A DNA stretch of 64,000 nt. Source: Agrobacterium tumefaciens (GTDB lineage Bacteria; Pseudomonadota; Alphaproteobacteria; Rhizobiales; Rhizobiaceae). Positions 17,017-25,474 of this stretch are shown here, piece after piece. The notes below the pieces were generated by a model, which did no database searches, had not been told where the DNA came from, and worked only from the letters and a program-made list of their open reading frames with translations. Location: positions 1-64,000 of the forward strand of contig NZ_CP039905.1 of assembly GCF_005221385.1 (NCBI RefSeq), written 5' to 3'. The position numbers and the translations under genes are program-made. Position 1 is the stretch's first letter, and every line of letters starts with the position of its first letter.

Positions 17017-19149
17017 ATGGCACAGGCCATCCAGAAGATCATGCTCAATACCGGGCGTGACATCCCCTTCAACAAGCTTGTTCTCAGCCAGCAAAACGTC
17101 CGCAAGACCAAGGCGGGCGTCTCGATCGAGGAGCTTGCCGAGGACATCGCCCATCGCGGGCTGATGACCAGCCTCAACGTCCGCGCCGAAGTCGATGGCG
17201 ACGGCAACGAGACCGGCATCTATCGCATTCCGGCCGGCGGTCGCCGCTATCGCGCCCTCGAACTTCTTGTCAGCCAGAGGAAGCTCGCCAAGACAGCCGC
17301 CATTCCCTGCATCGTCAGCAAAGGTGATACCCTCGAGGTCGAGGATTCGCTCGCCGAAAACGTCAAGCGTGTCGATCTTCATCCGCTGGACGAGTTTCGC
17401 GCCATCGTGACGCTGCGCGAACAGGGGCTCGACGAGGAGGACATTGCAGCCCGGTTCCACATGTCGGTGGCCACCGTCAAGCAGCGCCTGCGTCTGGCTT
17501 CGGTCTCGCCCCGGCTACTCGAAACCTATGCCAACGACGAGATGAAACTCAGCCAGGTCATGGCGTTCTCGATCACCAACGACCATGTCCGCCAGGAACA
17601 AGTGTGGGACACGATCTCGCGTTCCCACAATCAGGACGCCTACTACATCCGGCGCATGCTGACCGAAACCGCGGTGCGGGCCTCCGACCGCCGCGCCGTC
17701 TACGTCGGCGTCGAAGCATACGAGGCAGCCGGCGGCGTCGTGATGCGCGACCTGTTCGAGCAGGACAACGGCGGATGGCTGCAGGATCCGGCGCTGCTCG
17801 AACAACTGGTGCTGGAAAAGCTGACCACTGAGGCGGAAGCGCTCAAGGACCAGGAAGGCTGGAAGTGGGTCGATGCGGCGTTCGACTTCCCCTACGGCCA
17901 CACCGGCGGCCTTCGCCGCTTCTACGGCGAGCGTGCCGAATACACCGAGGAAGAGCTCGCGCGGCATGACACGCTGAAGGCGGAATATGACAAGCTCGAC
18001 GCGGAATACGCCGAGGCGGATGAACAGTCCGACGAGACCGAGGCGCGCCTCGATGAACTGGGCAACGAGCTCGATGCCCTCAACGACCGGCCCTACGTCT
18101 TCGACCCGCAAGAGGTCGCTCGCGGCGGCGCCTTCGTCTCGCTTGCCGCCAATGGCGAACTGAAGATCGAACGCGGCTTCGTGCGGCCCGAAGACGAACC
18201 GATCGCCGAGCCGGAAGGCGGTGATGCCGGTGACAACCATGGCAATGGCGACGATGACGCCGTTGCCCCTTCTTCGAATGGGGGCGTCTCGGTCAACGGA
18301 AAGCCTGCTGGCGTCGAGGAACCGGAGGAAGACGACGGCAAGGTTCGTCCGCTTTCCGATCGCGTCATCGAGGATCTGACCGCGGCGCGCACCGTCGCTC
18401 TGCGCAATGCGTTGGCCAACGATCCCGTCATGGCCTTCATCGCCGCCTTGCATGTCGCGGTCCTGAAGATCTTCTATCGATACGGCAGCGACTCATGCCT
18501 CGAGATCACGCTCCAGCACACCGCCTTCAGTCAGACGCAGGGCCTCGGCGACACGGTCTGGGCCAAGGAGATCGAACAGCGGCAGGAATCCTGGGGCTAT
18601 GATCTCCCCGGCAACGCCGACGAGGTCTGGGAATACCTGATCGCGCTCGATCAGGATAGCCGCATGGCGCTCTTTGCCCATTGCGTCTCGCTGTCGGTAA
18701 ACACCACCGTGCAGGCATGGAACCGGCGGAGCAAGGAAAACGCCCATGCCACGCAGCTCGCCCGCTCGCTCGGCTTCGGCATGGTCACGGCCGGCTGGAC
18801 GCCGACGGTCGACAACTACCTCGGCCGCGTGACCAAGGCGCACATCCTGCAGGCGGTCCGCGAGGCGAAAGGCGAGCAGTCGGCTCAACTGATCGACCAC
18901 CTGAAGAAGCCCGACATGGCGCGCGAAGCCGCCCGGTTGCTCGAAGGCAGCGGATGGCTTCCCGAAGTGCTGCGGCTGCCGGTCGATCAGGTTCGGGCGG
19001 AGGCGGAGCTTGATACCGTCGTATCCGACGCTGTCGTTGAGGCCGCGGACATCGATCTGCCGTCCTTCCTGACGGAGGAAGAGGAAGCCGCGGAAGCGAC
19101 CTCCGACCCGATCGATGGCGACGGCGAGCATCTGCAAGCCGCCGAGTAA
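17017..19149 (+). CDS. Large ParB/Spo0J-domain protein of the plasmid accessory core
   Basis: This 710-residue protein begins with a ParB N-terminal domain (residues about 15-120: LVLSQQNVRKTKAG, RIPAGGRRYRALE, EDSLAENVKRVDLHPLDEFRAI). A helix-turn-helix follows (EEDIAARFHMSVATVKQRLRLA). The middle is helical, then an acidic low-complexity linker (about residues 395-430) and a C-terminal domain of unknown function. It is separate from RepB and twice its size. Proteins like it head a conserved gene block on rhizobial plasmids, but I do not know a proven role. Partition, nuclease or transcription functions are all possible. Confidence 0.8.
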   Translation: MAQAIQKIMLNTGRDIPFNKLVLSQQNVRKTKAGVSIEELAEDIAHRGLMTSLNVRAEVDGDGNETGIYRIPAGGRRYRALELLVSQRKLAKTAAIPCIVSKGDTLEVEDSLAENVKRVDLHPLDEFRAIVTLREQGLDEEDIAARFHMSVATVKQRLRLASVSPRLLETYANDEMKLSQVMAFSITNDHVRQEQVWDTISRSHNQDAYYIRRMLTETAVRASDRRAVYVGVEAYEAAGGVVMRDLFEQDNGGWLQDPALLEQLVLEKLTTEAEALKDQEGWKWVDAAFDFPYGHTGGLRRFYGERAEYTEEELARHDTLKAEYDKLDAEYAEADEQSDETEARLDELGNELDALNDRPYVFDPQEVARGGAFVSLAANGELKIERGFVRPEDEPIAEPEGGDAGDNHGNGDDDAVAPSSNGGVSVNGKPAGVEEPEEDDGKVRPLSDRVIEDLTAARTVALRNALANDPVMAFIAALHVAVLKIFYRYGSDSCLEITLQHTAFSQTQGLGDTVWAKEIEQRQESWGYDLPGNADEVWEYLIALDQDSRMALFAHCVSLSVNTTVQAWNRRSKENAHATQLARSLGFGMVTAGWTPTVDNYLGRVTKAHILQAVREAKGEQSAQLIDHLKKPDMAREAARLLEGSGWLPEVLRLPVDQVRAEAELDTVVSDAVVEAADIDLPSFLTEEEEAAEATSDPIDGDGEHLQAAE

Positions 19150-19173
19150 CCACTCCAAAACGCACATTCACGA

Positions 19174-19197
19174 AAGCCCGGCCGCTGTGCCGGGCTT
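19174..19197 (+). terminator. Hairpin with T tract between the ParB gene and the next gene
   Basis: AAGCCCGG (19174-19181) pairs with CCGGGCTT (19190-19197), followed by TCTCTGTTTTT. It fits an intrinsic terminator. It ends 22 bases before the next start codon, so it could also act as an attenuator of that gene. Confidence 0.55.
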
Positions 19198-19219
19198 CTC
19201 TGTTTTTCAGGAGAGTGTC

Positions 19220-19876
19220 ATGCCTGCCTATACGATCGAAACCACCTACACTCTGCCGGTATTCCGGCATGCGACCTATTTCGCCGACACGCCCGAGGCT
19301 GCCTGCAAGGCGGCACTCGGTGACGACAACTGGGAGTCTCTGAAGAAAGACTACGATTCCTCCGGTGAGATCCACGTAACCGGCATCTGGGAAGGCGAGA
19401 ATGCCGCCTATGCCGGATCGCCGGTGGCAGTCCCTTCGCAGTTCGATGAATCCGTTCAGCGCCGGGCCCACCACTTCGAAATCCTGCTCGGCCTGCTGAA
19501 GATGATGGCCCACGATGTCCACGCGCGCCGTCGGCTGCCGGTCGACTGGCTTGCCAAATCGGATTGGGCGATTGCGCGGGGTGAAGCGATCTTGGCCGGT
19601 TCCGCTGATCCCGCCGATCCGGTCGTCGCGCCAAAGCCGAGCTATGTCCTTGCGCGTCTGGACGAAGAGCGCGTGCGCAGCGCGATCGCCTCGGTGCTCG
19701 ATGTTGACGACAGCTTCCGATCGGTCTCGCCGGCTCTGGTGACGGATGAAGACGTCAGAGCTGCCTGCGAAACCATCGTCGCAACCGCAGATCTCTCCGA
19801 CGCCGTGAGCAATGCGGAGTTTCTGGCGGCAATGGAGGCGATCCGGGCGGCGCACCGTCGGCTCCAGCCAGGTTGA
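19220..19876 (+). CDS. Hypothetical protein in the ParB-helicase block
   Basis: The 218-residue product is not a family I recognise. The N-terminal third (ETTYTLPVFRHATYFADTPEAACKAAL) looks like a small alpha/beta domain. The rest is helical and mildly acidic (RSAIASVLDVDDSF, AEFLAAMEAIRAAHRRL). I take the ATG at 19220 because GGAGAG lies just before it; the open frame reaches back over the terminator hairpin. It is located between the ParB-like gene and the antirestriction gene and shares their high-GC codon use. Confidence 0.65.
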   Translation: MPAYTIETTYTLPVFRHATYFADTPEAACKAALGDDNWESLKKDYDSSGEIHVTGIWEGENAAYAGSPVAVPSQFDESVQRRAHHFEILLGLLKMMAHDVHARRRLPVDWLAKSDWAIARGEAILAGSADPADPVVAPKPSYVLARLDEERVRSAIASVLDVDDSFRSVSPALVTDEDVRAACETIVATADLSDAVSNAEFLAAMEAIRAAHRRLQPG

Positions 19877-20021
19877 CGCACCGGGGGTGATTATCCGGCG
19901 CGCGCGTGGAACCCGGCAGCTGCGGCCGGCGAGAGGCGAGAGTTGGGCCGGGAAGGGGCAGGCCGGGCGGGCGAAGAGAGGGCAGCCCGGTGTCGTCCCA
20001 TCGCCTCTCCGGAGAAAATCA

Positions 20022-20444
20022 ATGTCCAGTTGCCAAATATCACCCCTGGCCGCGTCTATTGTCCCCGACGATCGCCGCGCGGAATTCCTTCCCACCTTGT
20101 TCGGGCGTTCGCTCGTCATCATCGGCGAGAATGCCGTCTATGGTCTCATGGAGAGGCTCAGCCCGCTCGATTACCGCGGCGGGTTCTGGGATTTCTACGA
20201 GCAGGACGGCAAGTCGCTGTTTCTAGCTCCGAGATCGACATCGCGTTTCAGGATCACCGGTGAGATCACCGGGTTTCAGGGGGACGTCTCGGCGGAGGCT
20301 GCCGGGGTGATCGCGACGCTGTTCGCCTTCTCGCATCTCTCCTTCCAGCATCAATCCGATCGTCTCTCGGAAGGCTACGGCTGCCTCTACGCCTACGCCG
20401 CGGACCATCCCGAAGCCTCGGAAATCTTCCAGGCCATCGATTGA
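20022..20444 (+). CDS. Antirestriction protein, ArdB/KlcA family
   Basis: ArdB/KlcA proteins protect incoming plasmid DNA against type I restriction. The 140-residue product has the family features: RRAEFLPTLFG near the N-terminus, ENAVYGLMERLSPLDYRGGFWDFYE, then LFLAPRS and a C-terminal region with LFAFSHLSFQ. The length is typical. The ATG at 20022 is preceded by GGAG. It is on its own transcription segment, with a G-rich leader upstream and a strong hairpin after the stop. In a conjugative plasmid this gene is expected to act early after entry. Confidence 0.8.
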   Translation: MSSCQISPLAASIVPDDRRAEFLPTLFGRSLVIIGENAVYGLMERLSPLDYRGGFWDFYEQDGKSLFLAPRSTSRFRITGEITGFQGDVSAEAAGVIATLFAFSHLSFQHQSDRLSEGYGCLYAYAADHPEASEIFQAID

Positions 20445-20451
20445 GTGTTCC

Positions 20452-20477
20452 CCTGCGCCGCCGCCTAGGGCGGCGCA
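20452..20477. terminator. GC-rich hairpin after the antirestriction gene
   Basis: CTGCGCCGCC (20452-20461) and GGCGGCGCAG (20468-20477) form a perfect ten-base stem with a six-base loop, seven bases after the stop. No T run follows, so it is a strong RNA hairpin of uncertain terminator strength. Confidence 0.45.
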
Positions 20478-20605
20478 GTCGACTGCCCCCACCATAAAGC
20501 GCCGCCCATGCGCTGTGGCGCTCTGTGCTTCAACACCCGTTTCGCCCGTCCGGTTGTCCGCAGGAGCGGTCAGCCGCCCGCCCTTTTGTCCAAGGAGACA
20601 CCAAC

Positions 20606-21796
20606 ATGCACACCATGATTTCCAACTCCCGGCCGGCCTCGTCAGGCTTCAAGGTCGATATATCGCGCGGCGAACGCATCGGCCGCGTGTCGTCGGAATG
20701 GTTCTCGCGGCCAGACGACGAACGCTACCTGTCCCTTTCCGACCTTCATCGCGCCGTCAGCGCACGGACCGATCAGGCTCGTGTCCGCACCGTCGAAGCC
20801 GCCGACGTCCACGTCGAAGCGACCCGCGACAACACCGAGCGCATGTCGCTGATCTTGCCTGGCAGCCGTGAGCCGTTGGCCCCGACCCATTGGAGTTATG
20901 GTCAACTCTGCAGCCTGGTCGGCGCGCCGGCGAGCTACATGCGCCAGCTCCCAGCATCGCTCGCCGCCATCAATCTCCAGCACGGCTTGCTCAATCACAA
21001 CGCCGAAACGGTCAAGACGCTAGAGATGGAGGACGGCCGCCTCGAACTGCGCGCCGCGACCGGTCCTGAATATGGTCGTATCTGGGACAAGGATCTGATC
21101 GCCGCCATCATGAACATTGCAGGCAATGGCACAGGCGACACGATCTGGAAGGTTCCCGGCCTGCTCGACTGGTCGACGATGACCCACAATCCCTTCGTCG
21201 ACATCACGAAGGATACGACGACGCTTTATGCCAGCGACCGCGATGTCTTCGCCTTCCTTTGCGATGACACCCATCCGATCGAAGCAGGCCGCCTGCCAAA
21301 CGGCGAGCCCGATCTGTATTTTCGCGGTTTTTACGCCTGGAACTCGGAGGTGGGCTCCAAAACTCTTGGGATCGCGAGCTTCTACCTCAGGGCAGTGTGC
21401 GCCAACAGGAATCTCTGGGGTACGGAAAATTTCGAGGAAATTACGATCAGGCATTCGAAATTCGCGGCCCAGCGTTTCGCCCACGAGGCCGCCCCGGCGC
21501 TGACGAACTTCGCCAATTCCTCGCCCGCGCCGTTCATCGCCGGCATCCGCGCCGCCCGCGAGCGAATCGTCGCGCGAAACGAGGACGATCGCTCGGAATT
21601 CCTGCGCAAGCGCGGCTTCTCCAAGGCCGAAACCGGCAAGATCATCGAGACGGTTTTGAGCGAGGAGGGCCGGCCACCGGAAAGCATTTTCGACTTCGTG
21701 CAAGGCATCACCGCACTTGCCAGAGGCAAGCCGCATCAGGACTCCCGGCTCGAACTCGAAGCCAAGGCGAAGAAGCTGCTCGAGAGCGCCGCGTGA
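20606..21796 (+). CDS. DUF932 family protein
   Basis: The 396-residue protein matches the DUF932 pattern: THWSYGQLCSLVGAPASYMRQLP, then LLNHNAETVKTL, RAATGPEYGRIWDKDL, a Tyr/Asp-rich centre (TTLYASDRDVFAFLCDD) and FYLRAVCANRNLWG. DUF932 proteins are common on phages and conjugative plasmids, including next to helicase and ParB genes; their molecular function is unknown to me. The ATG at 20606 has AAGGAG nine bases upstream, which excludes the longer open frame. It is intact. Confidence 0.85.
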   Translation: MHTMISNSRPASSGFKVDISRGERIGRVSSEWFSRPDDERYLSLSDLHRAVSARTDQARVRTVEAADVHVEATRDNTERMSLILPGSREPLAPTHWSYGQLCSLVGAPASYMRQLPASLAAINLQHGLLNHNAETVKTLEMEDGRLELRAATGPEYGRIWDKDLIAAIMNIAGNGTGDTIWKVPGLLDWSTMTHNPFVDITKDTTTLYASDRDVFAFLCDDTHPIEAGRLPNGEPDLYFRGFYAWNSEVGSKTLGIASFYLRAVCANRNLWGTENFEEITIRHSKFAAQRFAHEAAPALTNFANSSPAPFIAGIRAARERIVARNEDDRSEFLRKRGFSKAETGKIIETVLSEEGRPPESIFDFVQGITALARGKPHQDSRLELEAKAKKLLESAA

Positions 21797-21827
21797 CGGC
21801 CCTCCATTGTCTTCCCCACCCTTCATC

Positions 21828-21851
21828 GCCCGGCCATCGCGCCGGGCTTTT
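21828..21851 (+). terminator. Hairpin with T run between the DUF932 gene and the next gene
   Basis: GCCCGGC (21828-21834) pairs with GCCGGGC (21841-21847) around a six-base loop and is followed by TTTT. It ends 23 bases before the next ATG, the same geometry as the hairpins at 19174 and 24634. Confidence 0.55.
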
Positions 21852-21873
21852 CCATTCCCGGAAAGGAACTGTC

Positions 21874-22779
21874 ATGACCTCTCCCGAAACAAGGATCTAC
21901 AGCTGGCCACCTATTCCGCTCGCGGACATCAGTCCGCTCGAGATGCTCATCCTCACCAATGTGCTCGAGTGCAGCGAAACCGACGCGGGCCTCGTCCTGT
22001 TCACCGATCTGGGGCCGGCCAACCCTATTCGCGTCGCGCGCGGCGACTTGATCGAGGCATTTCGCGCCTCGGCCCAGCGTGCCGAGGCGGCGGTCAATAT
22101 TTTCGTTGCCAGCCGTGTGCTTGCCCTTCTGCCGGCAGGCGGCAACACCTCCGAAGTCGACGCAACGATCGATATCGATCTCAGCGATTTCCCGTGGCAA
22201 TCCGTGGTGCAGGGTATCGTCGCACGATCGACGGATCTGCGCGAGGTTACCGTGATCCAGTGGATGAACCATCCTTCTCAACGTCCCGATTCATACGGTG
22301 CCAGTGTTTCGCTGATCACCGCCAAGGCTATCCACCACGCCACCAGCGAGGATCTTCTCGCCGGCTTCAGGCAGCAGGACAAGGGCTTATTGCCCAAGAC
22401 ATCCCGGTTTGTGCTTCCAAAGGATGGCGGCGTCTGTGACAATGGCACCGCAACCAACCGCCTTGAAGGCAAGGAACTTGAGACGGCTCTGTGCCTGTGG
22501 GAGGCCATGCTGTATTTCCGCGGGCTTCATCAGGATGGCCGGCCGGTCCCCAACAATATCGTTCGCATGTCGGAGCTCTGGGATGAGGTAGGATGGCAGC
22601 CCATGCGGCTCCGCGTTCGCGCGCTCGTGCCCTTTGCGCATGATGTTTATGACGACCTGTTCGAGGATCTTGAAGAAGAAGGCTTCACCTTCGATTCGAT
22701 TTCGCGCCGGCCTTTGTCGAAACCCTGCTCTGGTCGTAGGATGGAGCCCACCGTGAAGGCGAGCCGGAAGACTTCCTAG
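21874..22779 (+). pseudogene. Hypothetical protein with a frameshifted C-terminus
   Basis: The 301-residue open frame starts at the ATG at 21874 (GGAA-type ribosome-binding site) and encodes an unfamiliar protein with an alpha/beta look (ISPLEMLILTNVLECSE, WQSVVQGIVARSTDLREVTV, MLYFRGLHQDGRPVPNNIV). Near its end lies the perfect five-base tandem repeat CGATTCGATT (22692-22701). Removing one copy joins the frame to a reading frame giving FAPAFVETLLWS, a TAG at 22737-22739, and then GEPEDFLEQVMTAVRRYRGD to a stop at 22884-22886. That end lies next to the following ATG at 22888. The gene therefore probably lost about 60 C-terminal residues. The N-terminal part may still be made; its function is unknown. 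Confidence 0.6.
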
Positions 22780-22887
22780 AACAGGTGATGACGGCTGTCA
22801 GGCGCTATCGGGGCGATATCGTCGCGCAGAGTGCATCAAGCCCCGATCCGGCTTCCGAAAGGATCGCCTCATTCGGAGGACGGTGAC

Positions 22888-23100
22888 ATGGCCCTGTTCA
22901 AGGCAACCTTGGAGCTTCTCGTCGATGTCGATTGCGAGACGGAGGCCAGCGACTGCATTGCCGAGACTCTACGGGAACAACTGCGAAAGTTCTCGCCCGG
23001 ATCGCGGCTGATCGACTGGCGGTACGCCGGCGTCGATGGCGAGCCAGTTCCTCACGATGGTCGCGGCTTCGAATATTCTTGCCGGCCTCCGCAGGAGTAA
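22888..23100 (+). CDS. Small hypothetical protein
   Basis: A 70-residue protein beginning MALFKATLELLVDVDCETEASDCIAE and ending in a CRPPQE tail. GGAGG lies seven bases before the ATG. It looks like a compact alpha/beta protein with no known motif. It begins one base after the ancestral stop of the preceding frame (22884-22886), so the two were probably an operon. Confidence 0.55.
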   Translation: MALFKATLELLVDVDCETEASDCIAETLREQLRKFSPGSRLIDWRYAGVDGEPVPHDGRGFEYSCRPPQE

Positions 23101-23181
23101 ACCGGGCGGCCACACAGGGGCTTTGACGTTGTCGTGCCTCGCGGTTCTCTGTTTGACCGGCGCCGTGGTGATCGACGCGGA

Positions 23182-24372
23182 TCACGGCAGGCGAGGGATT
23201 TCGCCTTCCGATACGCGCCAGACCCAGGGCGTGATCTCGGGTCTTTCCTCGATCATTCGCGCAAGCGCCTGCTCGTATTCCTCTCCAGCGCTCGCCGGCA
23301 CGATGAACATGGCGACCGCCGCCGGTTTCTGCTCCGGCAATGTCACGGAAACGATCGGCGCGTCGCGCGGCAGGTTGAAGCGCAAGCCCTTGACGCTCTT
23401 TCGCTTCATCTGACCCAGCTTTTCGAGAAGCCGCAACTCGTGAATATCCTCGAATGGCAGCCAGTGCTCGTTGACAACCATGAGCGCCGTCTCATCGACC
23501 GCTGCAATGCCGGCCGCGGAGACGCCGAACGTGGCGATGACGATCAGGTGAAACGCTTCGTTCGAACGCCACAGTTCCAGTTCCGTCTCGTAACGAGCGG
23601 CCAGCCGCCGCGATGCGCCCTCCTCGATCATCAACGGGAAGGGCAAATGCCGAACGGCGATCCTCTGTCCCTCGCGCGCGGCGGAAAACTCCTTCACCTC
23701 CCCCACGATCATCATCAGCTTGCGCGGTCCCGCGCCGGCCGCCTGGATGCCTTTGAGTGCAGCTGTACGGCGGGCGGCGATCCCATCCTTATCCTCGGCA
23801 TGGAACACTTCCGGCACAAAGAGCATCTCGCCCAAAGCAGCCCCTCTCGCCGTCATCTGCGCCGCGGCATTGAGGAGGCTTGCGCGCACGCGACCCCAGC
23901 CGCGCCTGCCTGACCAGGTCGACCGCCATTCGGTCAACTCGCCCGCCTCCCACAGGTAATGCAGCATCGCCCGCAGCGACAGTTTCCTGGGCTCGCTGCG
24001 GATGCCGTGCTCTAGAGCTTCAGCCGAACTGCCGGGCGCGGCGCGAGGCCCGCGCTTCGTCAAGGAAAAGTCGAGCTTGAGCTCGGCCTTGCCGGCGGCA
24101 TCGATCTGGATAGCATTGCCGATCAACGGCCCAAGTCCGGAAAGCTCATAGGGAGGCTCGTAGGACGGGCAGGTTGCGTCATGATCGCGCCCCGACAACG
24201 GCATCCGCTTGACGAGATGCTGGTCTTCGACCCGCGCAATGTACATCGGAACGGGCGGTGCCTTGCACATGCACATCGGCCGCAATCGTTGCTCGTAGGC
24301 TTGGGGAAGAAATGCCTGCAGCTCTTCGGAGGCTTCCCCGAACACCCGATCACCTAGCTTGAAAGTCCTCAA
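23182..24372 (-). CDS. DUF1173 family protein
   Basis: This 396-residue protein is read leftwards. It has the DUF1173 features: a Cys-rich N-terminal patch (RPMCMCKAPPVPMYIAR, then HDATCPSYEPP) that could bind metal, a helical centre (LRAMLHYLWEAGELTEWR) and a C-terminal alpha/beta part (RKLMMIVGEVKEF, TALMVVNEHWLPF). The family occurs on large rhizobial and other proteobacterial plasmids near transfer or helicase genes; no function is established. The promoter should lie in the 24373-24673 gap, which carries an 11-bp perfect inverted repeat. Confidence 0.75.
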   Translation of the reverse strand: MRTFKLGDRVFGEASEELQAFLPQAYEQRLRPMCMCKAPPVPMYIARVEDQHLVKRMPLSGRDHDATCPSYEPPYELSGLGPLIGNAIQIDAAGKAELKLDFSLTKRGPRAAPGSSAEALEHGIRSEPRKLSLRAMLHYLWEAGELTEWRSTWSGRRGWGRVRASLLNAAAQMTARGAALGEMLFVPEVFHAEDKDGIAARRTAALKGIQAAGAGPRKLMMIVGEVKEFSAAREGQRIAVRHLPFPLMIEEGASRRLAARYETELELWRSNEAFHLIVIATFGVSAAGIAAVDETALMVVNEHWLPFEDIHELRLLEKLGQMKRKSVKGLRFNLPRDAPIVSVTLPEQKPAAVAMFIVPASAGEEYEQALARMIEERPEITPWVWRVSEGEIPRLP

Positions 24373-24418
24373 TTCAATTCTCCCTGTTCATTGTGCCACG
24401 CTACAGAAGCACGAGCCA

Positions 24419-24446
24419 TTTGACTAACGCAAAATCGTTAGTCAAA
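24419..24446. promoter_or_regulatory. Perfect 11-bp inverted repeat, probable operator
   Basis: TTTGACTAACG (24419-24429) and CGTTAGTCAAA (24436-24446) are exact reverse complements with a six-base spacer, CAAAAT. The site lies 46 bases upstream of the DUF1173 start. It is A+T-rich inside a GC-rich region and has the symmetry of a dimeric repressor site. The half-site CGTTAGT also occurs at 5477 and 5873, beside the RctA-like gene. Confidence 0.6.
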
Positions 24447-24633
24447 ATCTGTCTTTCCTCCAGGCTCCGCACCAGGCCCGCATGTCCATCAGCGACGACC
24501 TCGAAGAAGCTGCGTCAGCGCGTGCGGCAGAGGGAGAGGGGGCAGAGGGGCAGTTGGGCTTGTCCAGCCGGTAGAGAGTTGCCCGGGCAGGCTACGTCGA
24601 TTTTGAGCCGTCTATCAAATCGATCATCCATCC

Positions 24634-24655
24634 GCCCGGCAAAAGCCAGGCTTTT
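24634..24655 (+). terminator. Hairpin with T run before the DUF6117-like gene
   Basis: GCCCGGC (24634-24640) and GCCAGGC (24645-24651) pair with one mismatch and are followed by TTTT. It is located about 20 bases before the next start codon, as for the hairpins at 19174 and 21828. Confidence 0.45.
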
Positions 24656-24673
24656 CCATCTCAGGAGGACAGA

Positions 24674-24988
24674 ATGACTATACCGAGTTACGCTCAGACA
24701 AATTTCCGAACCTTGCTGCGCGCCGCGGCCGACGGCAATCTTGCCCTCATGGAGTGCCTCGACGCTCGAACGCGGGAACCTCGTTACGTGCTGTGCGCCG
24801 TCGGCGGCGACGGCACGGACCGCGTTCTAACGCCCTTCGGCCATCTTGCCGACGGAAACCCGTACGAGGCCTATTCCCCGCCTGATCCCGATGATCCCAG
24901 CGGTTTCCTGACCATGGTTCAGGCGGGAGCCGCCGCCGGTCCATCAACCAACAGCGCCGAAGAGGGTGGCGATGCAGACCCGGCGTAA
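24674..24988 (+). CDS. Small plasmid protein, DUF6117-like
   Basis: The 104-residue protein (YAQTNFRTLLRAAADGNLALMECLD, YVLCAVGGDG, TPFGHLADGNPYEAY) matches my memory of the DUF6117 group seen on alphaproteobacterial plasmids, but I am not certain of the number. It has an acidic Pro-rich tail. AGGAGG precedes the ATG. It overlaps the next gene by about 20 bases, so the two are probably co-translated. Confidence 0.6.
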   Translation: MTIPSYAQTNFRTLLRAAADGNLALMECLDARTREPRYVLCAVGGDGTDRVLTPFGHLADGNPYEAYSPPDPDDPSGFLTMVQAGAAAGPSTNSAEEGGDADPA

Positions 24989-25376
24989 ACCGCGGCCCGG
25001 CGAGCGTCGGCATATCGCCCATTCGCTGTATTCGGCCAAGCTTGGCGCACACGATGAGGGGCGCTATCGCGTAACCCGATCCGGCGCTCCGGACGTGCCG
25101 GCCCTTGTCCGGTCCGGCATGGCGGTTCGCACCTCCTATGGCACGGGCGGCATTGTCATCGCGGTCGAGGGCCCCGTCGTCTATCAGGCGCCCGATGGCC
25201 GGGACTACGAGCATTTTACGATCGTCTATGTTCCGACCGCCCGCTTCGGCCACCATTCGACGACCGATCACCGCTGGATCAACGAGTGTGTTGCCGTTGG
25301 CGATCGCATCCTGATGCTCTTCGAAGCCAATAGCGATGAGGTCTTCGTCGAGGCTGCAACCGTCGGCCCGCCCTAG
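24972..25376 (+). CDS. Hypothetical protein overlapping the DUF6117-like gene
   Basis: The 134-residue product starts with a basic tail (MQTRRKPRPGERRHIAHSLY). The core is beta-rich: RSGMAVRTSYGTGGIVIAVEGPVVY, EHFTIVYVPTARF, INECVAVGDRILMLFEA. The beta-rich pattern suggests a small barrel-like domain, perhaps nucleic-acid binding, but that is a guess. The ATG at 24972 is preceded by GAGGG; a GTG six bases upstream is possible. No close family is recognised. Confidence 0.6.
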   Translation: MQTRRKPRPGERRHIAHSLYSAKLGAHDEGRYRVTRSGAPDVPALVRSGMAVRTSYGTGGIVIAVEGPVVYQAPDGRDYEHFTIVYVPTARFGHHSTTDHRWINECVAVGDRILMLFEANSDEVFVEAATVGPP

Positions 25377-25421
25377 GTGTCGCCGGCGAAGAGCCGTCCG
25401 CGACGTCGTTTTTCTGAACAA

Positions 25422-25450
25422 GGTCCGGTGCTCCCAAGGAGCGCCGGGCC
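25422..25450 (+). terminator. Hairpin between two small genes of the helicase block
   Basis: GGTCCGGTGCTCC and GGAGCGCCGGGCC pair with two G-U pairs around a three-base CAA loop, followed by TTTCC. It lies about 25 bases before the next ATG at 25475. Confidence 0.5.
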
Positions 25451-25474
25451 TTTCCGCATTTTAAGGAGAGTAAC

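Noticed and set aside
16422..17060. A plus-strand frame of 212 residues overlapping the regulator and the start of the large ParB gene
   Set aside because: It overlaps two genes with good evidence and its sequence is Arg/Gly/Ser-rich without a fold.
18785..20122. A 445-residue minus-strand frame over the ParB, hypothetical and antirestriction genes
   Set aside because: It crosses three plus-strand genes and their intergenic hairpins, and its sequence is Arg/Pro-rich with no motif.
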